The notes beneath the pieces were generated by a model that was not told the origin of the DNA, did not search any database, and was given only the letters and a program-made list of their open reading frames with translations. Shown piece after piece: positions 11,785-20,945 of a stretch of 64,000 nucleotides of DNA. Source of the DNA: Symbiodinium natans (Eukaryota; Sar; Dinophyceae; Suessiales; Symbiodiniaceae); NCBI GenBank assembly GCA_905221605.1, contig CAJNDS010000489.1, forward strand, positions 38,501 through 102,500, read 5' to 3'. Each line of letters begins with the position of its first letter. Position 1 is the stretch's first letter. The position numbers and the translations under genes are program-made.

Positions 11785-11825
11785 AGGGTTTGTGGTGTCT
11801 GCAGGGTTTATAGGGTTTAGGGTCT
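11785..11825. repeat. Short TTTAGGG-like tract
   Basis: GGGTTTATAGGGTTTAGGG-type units on the plus strand, one of a set of short telomere-like tracts within this element. Confidence 0.6.
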
Positions 11826-11947
11826 GCAGCTTGCTACAGCAAGTCCTGGGCCCTGCCATCGACGGCCGAATGCTTGTATCTGCAGACTGCAGTGGCCTGA
11901 TCTGCTACTCTGCTACAACATTAGCAACTGACCCCGAACCACAACCA

Positions 11948-12130
11948 TATCAATCTATAATGTGGCGACTGGCCCCGGAACCCGAAACTTATCAATCTAT
12001 AATCTGCTGGCCGGCCCCGGGCCCGGAACCATATCAATCTATAATCTGCTGCCCGGCCCCGGGCCCCGAAGCATATCAATCTATATTCTTGCGGCTGGTC
12101 CCGGCCCCCAACCATATCAATCTATAATTC
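11948..12130. repeat. 42-bp tandem repeat, five copies
   Basis: TATCAATCTATA begins at 11948, 11990, 12032, 12074 and 12114, so the unit is 42 bp (the last interval is 40). Each unit pairs this AT-rich 12-mer with a GC-rich segment such as CCGGCCCCGGGCCC, which is nearly palindromic. Confidence 0.9.
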
Positions 12131-12394
12131 TGTGGTTTTCCCTGAAGCACCAATATGCCCTTGCAGTTTGCCCGACTCAGCCGCCTCATCTGTAGCTGCT
12201 CCCACCTGCAAGCAAAGAAATTCAGGCCCAGAAGCTCTGTGTGTGCCGGAATATATGATGCATGTTGAGGCAGCAGCAGAGGTGGCGGGAGCAGCCCAGG
12301 GATTCCACGGGCCTCGAAGGGGCTGGTGTTTGAATCTGTTTAGGAGCATTTATAAGGTTCACGGTGAAAAAGTGTTGAGGGTTTTGGGTGTTTA

Positions 12395-12500
12395 TGTCGG
12401 TCTTTTAGGGTTTAGGGTTCAGGGTTTAGGGCTTAGAGTTCAGGGTTTCGGGTTTAGGGTTTAGGGTTTAGGGTGTGGGGTTTCGGGTTTAGGGTATAGA
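12395..12500. repeat. Telomere-like tract (TTTAGGG on +)
   Basis: Repeated TTTAGGGTTTAGGG with TTCAGGG and TTCGGG variants. Its orientation is opposite to the tract at 10905. Confidence 0.8.
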
Positions 12501-12689
12501 GGGGTTTGGTTACCAGCCGAGTCTTGACTTGAGATCCCGACACGTCTGTGCCCTGGCACTCCGAAGTGCCTGGGCACGAAGCATGCAGGACACGAAAGCG
12601 AGCAGGATCGGTGGATCCGAGCACACCAAGGTTCCCACTGCTCAGCCCCGGTTCTCGAAGAACTGGCTGGATCTCGCCTGTGCCAGAGG

Positions 12690-12900
12690 GGTGGGGGGGG
12701 GGTTGGTGGGGATGGGGGGGCGGGGGGGGGTTGGGTTTGCTTGAAGCACACCCCCACAGCTCTCCCAAAAACCCTCCTTGCCCTAAATTCTGGGTCTGGG
12801 TGCTTTTTTGCGGGACCCAAACGAGTAATTCTCTCGTTTGGGTTGTGTGAGGAAGGGGTGGGGGGGTGGGGGGGGGGTGGGGGGGGGTGCGGGGATCACA
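12690..12900. other. G-run-rich segment
   Basis: Two clusters of long G-runs (about 12690-12735 and 12855-12890) lie on the plus strand. They are able in principle to form G-quadruplexes and flank a short unrecognised segment. Confidence 0.7.
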
Positions 12901-13004
12901 AAAAAAAGAAGGCCTGGATGTTGACTGTCTCCGCCAGCTGCAGCAACCCAGTCACCAGGCGATCGTCCCGTTCCTGACCGGTATGAAGGTCCACGACCGG
13001 CTCG

Positions 13005-13190
13005 TCGAAAACCCTATATAGGCCCTTAACCCTTCTTTTAAACCCTATATAGAACACCCTATATATAAACCCTAAACCCTGACAACCCTAAACCCTGTAA
13101 ACCCGGAGAACCCTTTATGTAGGGTTTCGAATTCCGGGTTGAGGGTTGTTAAGGTTTATATAGGGTTTAGGGTTTATATATATCAGGGTT
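13005..13190. repeat. Head-to-head telomere-like repeats (inverted)
   Basis: CCCTAAA/CCCTATA units at about 13005-13115 are followed directly by GGGTTT/TTTAGGG units at about 13118-13185. This forms an inverted pair able to fold back on itself. Confidence 0.75.
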
Positions 13191-13507
13191 GATGAACACA
13201 GGGCGCTATAAACCCATTTCAAAGTAATGTTCCTTTAAGGGTTCGGCCCTATTGGGCCTCCGGGTGCTTCTGCTTGCCCTGCCCTCCTCGGGTACGGGCA
13301 CGGGACCTCCCGGAGCCTGGTGCCCACACGGTGCCCGTGTTGTCGACGAAGCCCCTCAGATACTCTCCTGATGTGGGCTCATGACGCATGCAAGCAAACA
13401 AGGTTCTGCATGGCAATCCTAGTCGCCGGCCTCGTCCTGAGGAGTCCGGCTTGCACAGCTCACCCGGGAACACAGACTTCCTCTTGTTGGTCCCGGCCCA
13501 TGGAGCC

Positions 13508-13695
13508 TGCAAACTTATAAACCCCAAACCCTAAACCCACCCCTATAAACCCTTTATAAACCCCATAGAAACCCTAAGCCCTATATAAGTCCTGTACAAA
13601 CCATACATAAACCCTAAACCCTTATAACCATATATATATATATACACTAAACCTATAAACCCTAAACCTTTTTATAAACCCTAAACCAATAATAT
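13508..13695. repeat. Telomere-like tract (CCCTAAA on +)
   Basis: Degenerate ACCCTAAACCC/CCCTATAAACC units with a short TA run near 13633. Confidence 0.8.
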
Positions 13696-14354
13696 AAATC
13701 CTAAAAGAACAATGCAGCTCCCGGGCCCTGCCTTGCCCTGTGCAACAACTGGCACGGGTGGTGGCGGGGGTGGGGGCGGGGGGGGGGCAGGCCAGTCCTG
13801 CCCCCGTCGCGAGGGGTGACATCCCTCGTGGCACCCTGCTTGATCTTCGGCTTCGGGGCGACGAACTTCTCCTGCATGCAACATATATAAAAGAACAAGA
13901 GAAATGAAGCACACCATGCATGCAGTCCTTGCCATACCATGGGGGGTGATCGGGCTCCCGGACCTAAGCAGCTGGCCCAATATAGATAAGGCCAATCACA
14001 TGAATGAGACTCCGAGCCGAGGACTTGCTTCGGCATCGCCTTCTTCTTGGCCTTTCTAGAGTGGGGTGTTGTTGGGGTTGGGGTTTCTAGGTTGTGGCTC
14101 AGCAGGGCAGTGTGCTCGCTTGAAGTCCACTCCTGCCTCCTTCCTCTCCAGCAACTTGATGCCGGTGCTTTCCATGGAGGGCTCCGGGTCCTGCAGCAAG
14201 CGACCCAGCATGGTTTATAATACTTTGGCCCAATGGAACAGCTGGCCTCCTCCACCAACACCTCCTCCGGCTCCTCCTCCTGGATGTGCAGGCTCAGGCC
14301 GGCCGGCACCCAGTCGTCGTCCAGCCAAAAGAGCCAACCTGCCAGAAGATACAA

Positions 14355-14430
14355 TTGGTTTAGGGTTTAGGGTTTAGGGTTTAGGGTTTATAAAGGCTTT
14401 GGGGTTTAGGATTTAGGGTCTATAGAGTTT
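14355..14430. repeat. Telomere-like tract (TTTAGGG on +)
   Basis: Four perfect TTTAGGG units in a row are followed by degenerate ones. It lies next to an exon-like minus-strand segment, so it is probably intronic. Confidence 0.85.
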
Positions 14431-14615
14431 ATAGCATTTATTTTCAGCAGTACACATGCAGTCGCCTGTCTCCGGAGGGTCTTGCAGGGAAGCATCTGGG
14501 TGCATCCACCATGGTTGGTCGGTTTCGATGGAAACCACCCTCCAGCCCAGCGCCTTGCTCCACCGAAGCGATGCCGAGCTCCCATTCCACCGTCCTGCCA
14601 TGCATGGTATATATA

Positions 14616-14616
14616 G

Positions 14617-14664
<48 letters not shown>
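14616..14664. repeat. (GT)n microsatellite
   Basis: An uninterrupted GT tract of about 45 bp. A second short GT tract lies at about 14825-14840. Confidence 0.95.
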
Positions 14665-14666
<2 letters not shown>

Positions 14667-14971
14667 GTATATGCATGCATGTCATGCTCACTGAAGCTCC
14701 TTTTCTGCCTGGGTGGAATGTACCCAGCATGCCCAGCTCGTCAAACTTCGCGAACTCGTCGGCATGCTCGGAGTCCATCGTAAAGGACATGGACTTCATC
14801 TTAAATGTGCATCTGTGTATTATATGTGTGTGTGTGTGTGCAGCCACCTGCCAGGACAGTATGTTGGCCCATGCATGCACACATAAACCGCCATTGGAGC
14901 CGTGTGCTGCACACAAGTGGAAATCACGATGCATGCCCTGCATGACAGACAAGACATACGAACCTCTCTGC

Positions 14972-14975
<4 letters not shown>

Positions 14976-15018
<43 letters not shown>

Positions 15019-15032
15019 CTTCCTCCCCATCG
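14976..15032. repeat. (CT)n microsatellite
   Basis: A CT tract passing into TTTC units, in non-coding DNA between candidate exons. Confidence 0.95.
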
Positions 15033-15208
15033 CCATCTCTATATATGTCTTTCTCTGTGCATTGCATGCAGCATATTGCATGCACCATCCCTCCCATGCA
15101 CCCGCCGGCCCCGAGTCTTTTTTTGTGAACCCTCGCCATGCGTGCCGGCCCTGCTTCAAGAACCTCGCTCACCTGCACAGTATATCTAGACTGATCATGA
15201 TGTTCGGC

Positions 15209-15793
15209 TCAGTTGCTGTCGCTCTTCTGCAATCGTCTCTTCTGCTTCTTCATCGGGGACTTCTTCGGGGACTTCTTTGCCCTGGCCTTGGGCTGCCGGG
15301 GCTGGGGCTTGGAGTCAGAGATGAACTCTTTCAACTTTCTGAGGGTCTCTTCGCAGGCCTCGACCCACAAAGTGTGACTGCCCAAACCTTCATACAGCAC
15401 CCGGAAGGAGTAGCCCCTGAACTGCAGAGTCAAAATGGGGGGTGCCATAAAGTCGTGCTTCGAGGAAGCTCTGGTGACTGCCTTCCGTTTCTTGCCAGCT
15501 GGGGCCTCATGGTCCTCTGTCTGGAATGCTTCTTCGATTGCCTTGTCCGCCACTTCCTGGCGAGCTGCCAGCAAGCCATCCCAAACATCGGAGTTCAAGC
15601 TGCCCCCGTCTCGGTTCTTTCTGAGATCTAGAGCTTTGCCGGTCAGGGCAAGGACGGCCTGGCGATCCCACTTAGATAATGCGAGGAAGCTGGTCTCGTT
15701 CACTGTCTTCTGCTTCGGAACCCATGCTTTGCACCCCTTCAAGGTCACGACCCATTTTTGGGCAAGGTGGAGGTCTTGATCTGCATCTGCCAT
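15209..15793 (-). CDS. Unrecognised basic-tailed protein, first exon
   Basis: The start is the ATG at 15793 (MADADQDLHLAQKWV), and the frame closes at 15209 after about 194 residues. The middle part has a compact, globular-looking composition (FRGYSFRVLYEGLG, HTLWVEACEETLRKL). The C-terminal 40 residues are very basic (RAKKSPKKSPMKKQKRR), suggesting nucleic-acid or nuclear localisation. The start lies about 290 bases after the stop of the 18232-16079 gene, on the same strand. Such close same-strand spacing is typical of dinoflagellate gene runs and fits both being cargo of one element. The visible stop may be read-through of a splice donor, since exon-like segments continue downstream. No domain was recognised. 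Confidence 0.55.
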   Translation of the reverse strand: MADADQDLHLAQKWVVTLKGCKAWVPKQKTVNETSFLALSKWDRQAVLALTGKALDLRKNRDGGSLNSDVWDGLLAARQEVADKAIEEAFQTEDHEAPAGKKRKAVTRASSKHDFMAPPILTLQFRGYSFRVLYEGLGSHTLWVEACEETLRKLKEFISDSKPQPRQPKARAKKSPKKSPMKKQKRRLQKSDSN

Positions 15794-16078
15794 GTGCAAG
15801 CCCGATGGGGTGATCGCAAAACTGTTTCAGGCGCAATTGAATAATTGGCTGCGAAACAGCACCACTTTTGCTGCAATGCATGCTTTCACATGTTCATGCC
15901 ACACTGACTGCTGCATGCATGCATGCAGAGGCACACAACCCAACATTTCAATTTTGGCAGAAAAGATGAAAGGTTCTGTCGCTGTCTTGCAAAATCGCCC
16001 AGAGGCTCTGCAGCAGCAAAGCAAAGCTCTGCAGTGGATCACGTCACCCGGACTCATGCTCGTGTCGAACCACTGCCT

Positions 16079-18232
16079 TCATGCAGCCTGCTTGCCTTTC
16101 AGGCGCCTTTGGGGGGATGCTGCCTCTAAGGGCTCTTCCTGCTTGGGGGCCTTTGCCTTGAAGATTAAGAGCTCTTGCCCAGCAGCCAAGGGGACACTGT
16201 TCTTCATCAATGGCACACGAAGATCCGATGACTTGGTCCCCGACAGCACACTCGTCATGTTGGCCTTACTCTCGTCCTCTACGGTCTGGATCATGAAGTA
16301 CGGGCACAAGAAACCCACGGGCAGGTCAGGGGCCTCCTCGCTTGCTTTGGGCATGATGTTGGAGGCAACAATGAAGAAGCGACGATCGTGGCATCCGTTC
16401 TGCAAAGTCACCTCTGCAGCTCCATGCAGGGTGTCCGAGCTGCTTCGGGCGACAACCTTGGAGCTGAAGGGGACGAGAATCAGTTTGCCCTTGCCGATAG
16501 CCGACTTGGTCACAAGGCTTCTCGTAGGTCGAAACACGAACTTCAACATCTTCATGCTGCCATGCACATCATGGTTCTCAACGAGAGCATGCATCTCGCA
16601 ATGGATTTTGGCCACTGTGTGGGCGATATCGAAATCGGGGTGGACTGACTGCCCCTGGGGTCCGTATAGCTCCAGGTCCACGATCTCATGCACCTCTTGC
16701 TTCGGGGTATACACTTGCCATTCGCCTCGAACAAAAGCATCGATCTGGACCTTCACTGCACGGCCGTCGCTCAGGTTTTTGAGCTTCACAGCATGATCAA
16801 CATGCAAAACTTCGCATTCGACTTTGTCCTTCTTCCGGCGAACGAATGTTCCAGCCTTGATAGACATGGATTCCAAGATCTCACCTGGCTGCTTCATGGA
16901 CCCGTCCGGGTTAAGCTCAATGAGTCGATCTGCTGGTTTCCCTCCGGATTCGGCTGCAGGGAGTGTCTCGGCATGGGCCTCCCACAGGGAAGCAATCGGC
17001 ACACCGAGGACCTTGGCGAGAATCGAGACAGCATCGTGGCAGATGCCCTCCAAAGATCTGTATCTTTTCTCATCTGCGACCTGCATGTTCATGACATGAG
17101 CCACCATGTTGGAGTCCACCACTCCCAAGACATTCACAAGGTTCTGCTCGGCGGGAGCTCCGTGGCTCGCTTGAGTGGCCAGTGTTCGGAGCTGGGACAT
17201 GAGCCCGTCAGCCTTCACAGCCTTGCCAACCATGGAGCTGTTGCTGAAAACACGCTTGCAATCTGTGGCACTCAAGTGCATGCCGGTCATGGCGAGTTTC
17301 AGCAACCCGTGCCGAAACAAGGGCAGCTGGTTCTTGCTGCCTTTGATTTCATGACAGATCGCCTCCCACACCTTCTCGCCGAGTGCTGTCGTGGAGCCCC
17401 TAGCCCTCACGAACTTCTCCGTCTCACTCAAGAAGAGGCCTTCGGCGCCACCACAATACCTGTTCTACAAAAAAAATGCAGACCCAATTATACCTCACAT
17501 GCATGCATGCAACAGACAAGGTCTATCTGCAATGCGAGCTATATAGCCCTGCAAGCGATAAATCCTGAGGACAAGAAGCTTTAAAGCGAACTGGTAAAAG
17601 TGTGGGAAGGAGTTGCCACAGGCCGGGCGGGATGACAGTGTCTTCTTCTGCAAGAGTTCTGGCCAGCGAAGGCCCACCGATGACGACAACACCTCCCAAT
17701 TCAAGCCATACCGAACATGGTCGGCGAGGGCTGCATCGACCTTGGACACCAACCCCACATCAAGCCGGCCTCCCACAGTGACCTTCTCGCTCTCGGGGCC
17801 CTGATGAGGGGCAGCGTCGGCGATGACCCGAAGAGCAAAATTGGTGTGACTGCCACAAAGGCTCAATGCCTTCAGTGTCTGCAGAGGTTTCATCGTCCCC
17901 AGCAGCCCCTGGCAACTGTCGATGAGCTGCTGATTCCATTTCAATTCTTCATCGCTGGCTGGTTCGATAGCAACACAATGTGTCCTCTCCGACACAAATC
18001 CTACTTCGAGGAGGTTCGAAAGGAGAGTGTGGACGTCACTGCTATTCAAGCCCATGCCATCCCTATTTTTGGGATGGACCCCAACTGCCGAGGGAACCAG
18101 TCTCATAGAGGTTACGAGCCCATTATCTCTCAAAACCTGCATGACTTGGTGAACTGTGTTCACCAGTTTCTCTCCACTGGCGGCACCGTCCAAGAGCATG
18201 CTGACTCGGCGATCAACATCTGCAGGAATCAT
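16079..18232 (-). CDS. Unrecognised 673-residue accessory protein of the large element (two exons)
   Basis: Exon 1 is 18232-17592 and exon 2 is 17459-16079. The 132-bp intron has a GT donor (CCA|GTTCGC), a pyrimidine-rich 3' end and a CAG|G acceptor. A glutamine codon is rebuilt across the phase-2 junction. The start is the ATG at 18232 (MIPADVDRRVSML); an in-frame stop lies a little upstream. The N-terminal third contains HPKNRDGMGLNSSDVHTLL, a pattern I associate from memory with a multi-copy dinoflagellate family of unknown function. The second exon is a mix of alpha/beta sequence with basic, KGKL-type stretches and ends RRLKGKQAA. No catalytic motif was recognised. It is the first gene of a minus-strand run inside the candidate transposon, so a role in element biology is a reasonable but unproven inference. 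Confidence 0.65.
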
Positions 18233-18419
18233 GCCAAAACTGATGGCACTGAATCTTCACAAGCAAAAGTCTGAGCAACAAGCTGCAAATATACCCACAA
18301 TCACAAACATGCGTGCCCTGCTTGGCATCTCGATCGTGCCATGACTGCCAGCGAGCAAACATATATATATATATACAACCCTGCATGCAAACATCCTGCA
18401 TCCATGTGCACGGTTTAAA

Positions 18420-18789
18420 AAAATTTGCTTCTTCGGCATGGTCTCCAATGCCATTCCTCCTTTACAAACAAACTGATTTAGCTTGCTTGCTAAAACAAAT
18501 AAGTGTGTTTAGCTAAGTCTCGTAAATGAGTCACATTAAACTCGTAATCATTTCGTGCAATTATATATAATTGTTCTTTTAGACATATATCTGTGCTATC
18601 CATATACATCATTTACTTTGTAAATATATGTCCATGCTACCAACATACTGAGTGTAACAAAATCAATATGCAACATAGCATGCTTATAAATGCAATAAAC
18701 CATACTTACCCATATTATTATGTTCACTTAAACGATATATTATTTTCGTTGACAAGCCTATTCACTTACGAAACCGACGCCCTTCCAAG
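18420..18789. other. AT-rich right subterminal region of the large element
   Basis: This is markedly AT-rich compared with its neighbours, with no coding segment. It contains TAAGT/ACTTA motifs in several contexts (for example CGTAAGTGAA and GGTAAGTATGG on the minus strand). It ends at CTTCCAAG before the GCACGCAGG array. Confidence 0.45.
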
Positions 18790-19175
18790 AGGCACGTAAG
18801 CACGCAGGCACGCAGGCACTCAGGCACGCAGGCACTCAGGCACGCAGGCACGCAGGCACGCAGGCACGCACGCACTCACGCGATCGCACGCGATCGCGCG
18901 CGACAGCACAAGACCGCACGCGATCGCACGCGATCGCACGTGATCTCACGCCATCGCAGGCGATCGCACGCACCCACGCGCGCGCGCGCGCCCGTCCGCG
19001 CTTGCACGCTCACGCGCACGCACGCGCGCACACGCGCACGCTCGGGCGCACACGCGCACGCATGCGCACACACGCGCACGCACTGCGCACGCACGCGCAT
19101 GCACGGGCACCCGCACATGCACTTGCTTTCATGCGTGCACGCGCACGCGCACGCGCACGCATAAGCACACACGCA
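18790..19175. repeat. GCACGCAG octamer array, CGATCGCACG decamers, then CGCACGCG-rich DNA
   Basis: Octamers GCACGCAG/GCACTCAG (18797-18870) give way to decamers close to CGATCGCACG (18876-18970). Then come CGCA and GCGCAC repeats to about 19175. The octamers match 5360-5382 and the decamers resemble 2574-2655. Confidence 0.9.
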
Positions 19176-19394
19176 CACATTAGTGTGTATATGTGTGCGA
19201 TTGTGTGCGTGTATACATGTGTGTGTGATTACTGCATTGACTGTCAAGGTAGGTGTTTTTTGTCCTGCAAATGTTATGCGGCCTCAGCCGAAGCTGCCAA
19301 CCAACGACAAGATCTCACAAGACATGGTGTGGCACGTGGTGGTCTTGCATGCGACGATGCACCGTGCCCAGAGTGCCCCTGTGCAGAGTGGCAG

Positions 19395-20945
19395 GCACGA
19401 GGCGTCGGCGTACTATCTGAGCCCGAGATCAGCACATGTGTCCAGCGCGAAGCTCTGTCACATATGTCGTGAAGCTTGGTCCCTCGATGTTGGCAAGAGC
19501 TGCAGGCTTCCCTCTCACAGCGCCATCATTGTTGCATCTGATGGCGTGTGGGAGAAGGCTGGATGAGGATGGGGGAAGCACTCTTGCCGGGGCAGCGCGT
19601 GTGCCAAAAGATTTGGAGCCTTAAGGTCGGAGGGCAGGCGCGAGGCCTGCACATAGTACTGATCGCTGAGATAAGTAAGGACTCTGCACTCATAGAAGGC
19701 AAACTTTGGTGGAAACCGTCCCAAAAGTCCAGGGCTGCATGGTATCGGGTTCCTCGTTTCAAGCGGCCTTGCCTGCATCTCGACACAAGAAGCTAACTGT
19801 AAACACTTGTCACGCCACCGCGGCAGCTGGGCCGGCCCAGCCAAGGCTTTGGAGTTTCCAAGTGGCACAGGTCGAGGAAAAAGATGCCGGAGAGCAGCCG
19901 ACAGGTAAACCTGAAAGTTTGAGCCCGCAGCGTAAGGCACAGTCGGGGCACGTACAGGCTTGTTGGGATCCTAGGATTTCATCTGGCAACTTCTAAGTGC
20001 GGTACCAAGATACCAAGTCTCTCTACCGTCCAGGTGACCTCGCAAGAGGCTGCTGCCATCACCGCTGCAGCTTTGAAACTCAATGGAGGAGAACAAGGTG
20101 CGATGAAGCTTCTTTGTGCGACTATTATAACTGCAAGAAATTGTGTTCAAAGCTCCGCCCTTTCAGTCCTGACCTTAACCATTCCCCCGCCCTCTGCAAG
20201 GGACCAGCATCGCAGCTAAAGCGCTCGTATCAGAGGCGCTCTGCCAGTTTCAATTTGCCTGGCTGATGCCGTTGGCTTGCTTATCTTGCTTCCTCGACAA
20301 CACTGTTCAAAACTATTTTTGCATGCCAAATAAAGAGAAAGAGAGACGGAGAAATCGAGCACAAGAGCACATGCGGGTGACACGGGGTTACCCTCGCAGG
20401 AAGAAATCAAGAGAGCCACGCTCATCATAAACGGTTTATCGGAAAAGTCTTGTAAGGGGAAGAAGAAGAGAGTTGCGGAGGGGGGCGGTGAACCCTTCGT
20501 GCCGCACTCAGCTTTCTCCCATCGAGACCGCTCTCCGGGGTGCGTGTCATGTGGCACGCCTCGCGCCAAGCATCGTGCCCTAAGCCCCTCTAAAACCAAA
20601 AGAAGGAAGGGAACATAAGGGAACAAGACAGAAAGAGTCGCAGAGAAGCGACAGCAAGGAAGATGGCCACCCCTCAGAACCAGAAGAGACACCAGCTAGG
20701 GAGTCGGACACGCGTTGGGCATGGAAACGTACCAAGTCGCCGTCGCCTGTTGCGGAAGCTGTTCATGGAGAGATGGTCATGAAGTAAAGGTCCACCTATC
20801 TTTCAAGACGTGCTTGGCAGAAGCCCGACCACTGCGACGAACGCAGTAAGAGCAATACATAGGTGTTTCATGGTGTTTCTCTGCAGCAGGCGAGATCTCG
20901 CTGGATCCAACAAGGTGGTGATGTGGACGACATCACCGCAGTAGT
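19395..20945 (+). CDS. PP2C-type protein phosphatase, 3' exons only
   Basis: Four short exons rebuild the C-terminal part of a metal-dependent Ser/Thr phosphatase (PPM/PP2C). They are 19395-19444 (GVGVLSEPEIS), 19506-19557 (AIIVASDGVWEK, the metal-binding ASDG-W box), 20034-20117 (VTSQEAAAITAAALKL) and 20890 to about 20945 (GGDVDDITAVVW, the terminal DDIT box). Introns 1-3 have GC donors and AG|G acceptors, and the frame is kept at each join (phases 2, 0, 0). The upstream PP2C signatures (DGH box, N-terminal aspartates, GLA-SR-x-GD) were not found. The 5' flank is minisatellite and the large element. Either the gene is 5'-truncated, or its other exons lie beyond the element and were not recognised. 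The enzyme would dephosphorylate phosphoserine/threonine using Mg or Mn. Confidence 0.75.

Larger units (their letters stand above)
11590..15160 (-). other. Probable exon-intron region downstream of the 15793 gene start
   Basis: Between simple repeats, several minus-strand segments read like coding exons. One at about 14815-14695 contains DEFAKFDELGMLGTFHPGR. One at about 14590-14470 contains VVSIETDQPWWMHPDASLQ. One at about 14350-14215 contains WLFWLDDDWVPAGLSLHIQ. One at about 13480-13300 contains RGFVDNTGTVWAPGSG, and one at about 11680-11600 contains LTKAGKSPEWHVHGSWVV. The DNA between them is telomere-like or G/T-rich. They probably belong to one multi-exon gene starting at 15793, but boundaries and order could not be fixed. 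No family was recognised. Confidence 0.35.
5383..18789. mobile_element. Large candidate CACTA/Plavaka-like DNA transposon with accessory genes
   Basis: The interval is bounded on both sides by GCACGCAG arrays in the same orientation. Its ends are inverted: CTTGGAAG at 5383 and CTTCCAAG at 18782-18789. The inverted match continues at 18 of 26 positions. Just inside each end lies AT-rich DNA (about 5401-5600 and 18420-18780) dotted with TAAGT/ACTTA motifs, which could be subterminal binding sites. All recognisable genes inside run on the minus strand, ending with a DDE-type transposase. Seen: the flanking arrays, the inverted octamer and gene polarity. Inferred: that these are the element's termini. 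The inverted ends are weak and lack a CACTA terminus, so the exact boundaries are uncertain even if the transposase call is right. Confidence 0.5.

Noticed and set aside
10905-14430. Possible chromosome end because of telomere-type repeats
   Set aside because: The tracts are short, degenerate, in both orientations, and surrounded by coding-like DNA on both sides.
14456-15631. Plus-strand open frame of 391 codons
   Set aside because: It runs through (GT)n and (CT)n tracts and antisense to the 15209-15793 exon; composition is repeat-dominated.
19300-19390. A further upstream PP2C exon around GGTCTTGCATGCGACG (possible GLA-SR motif)
   Set aside because: The match needs a frameshift and lacks the R-x-GD residues; too weak to claim.
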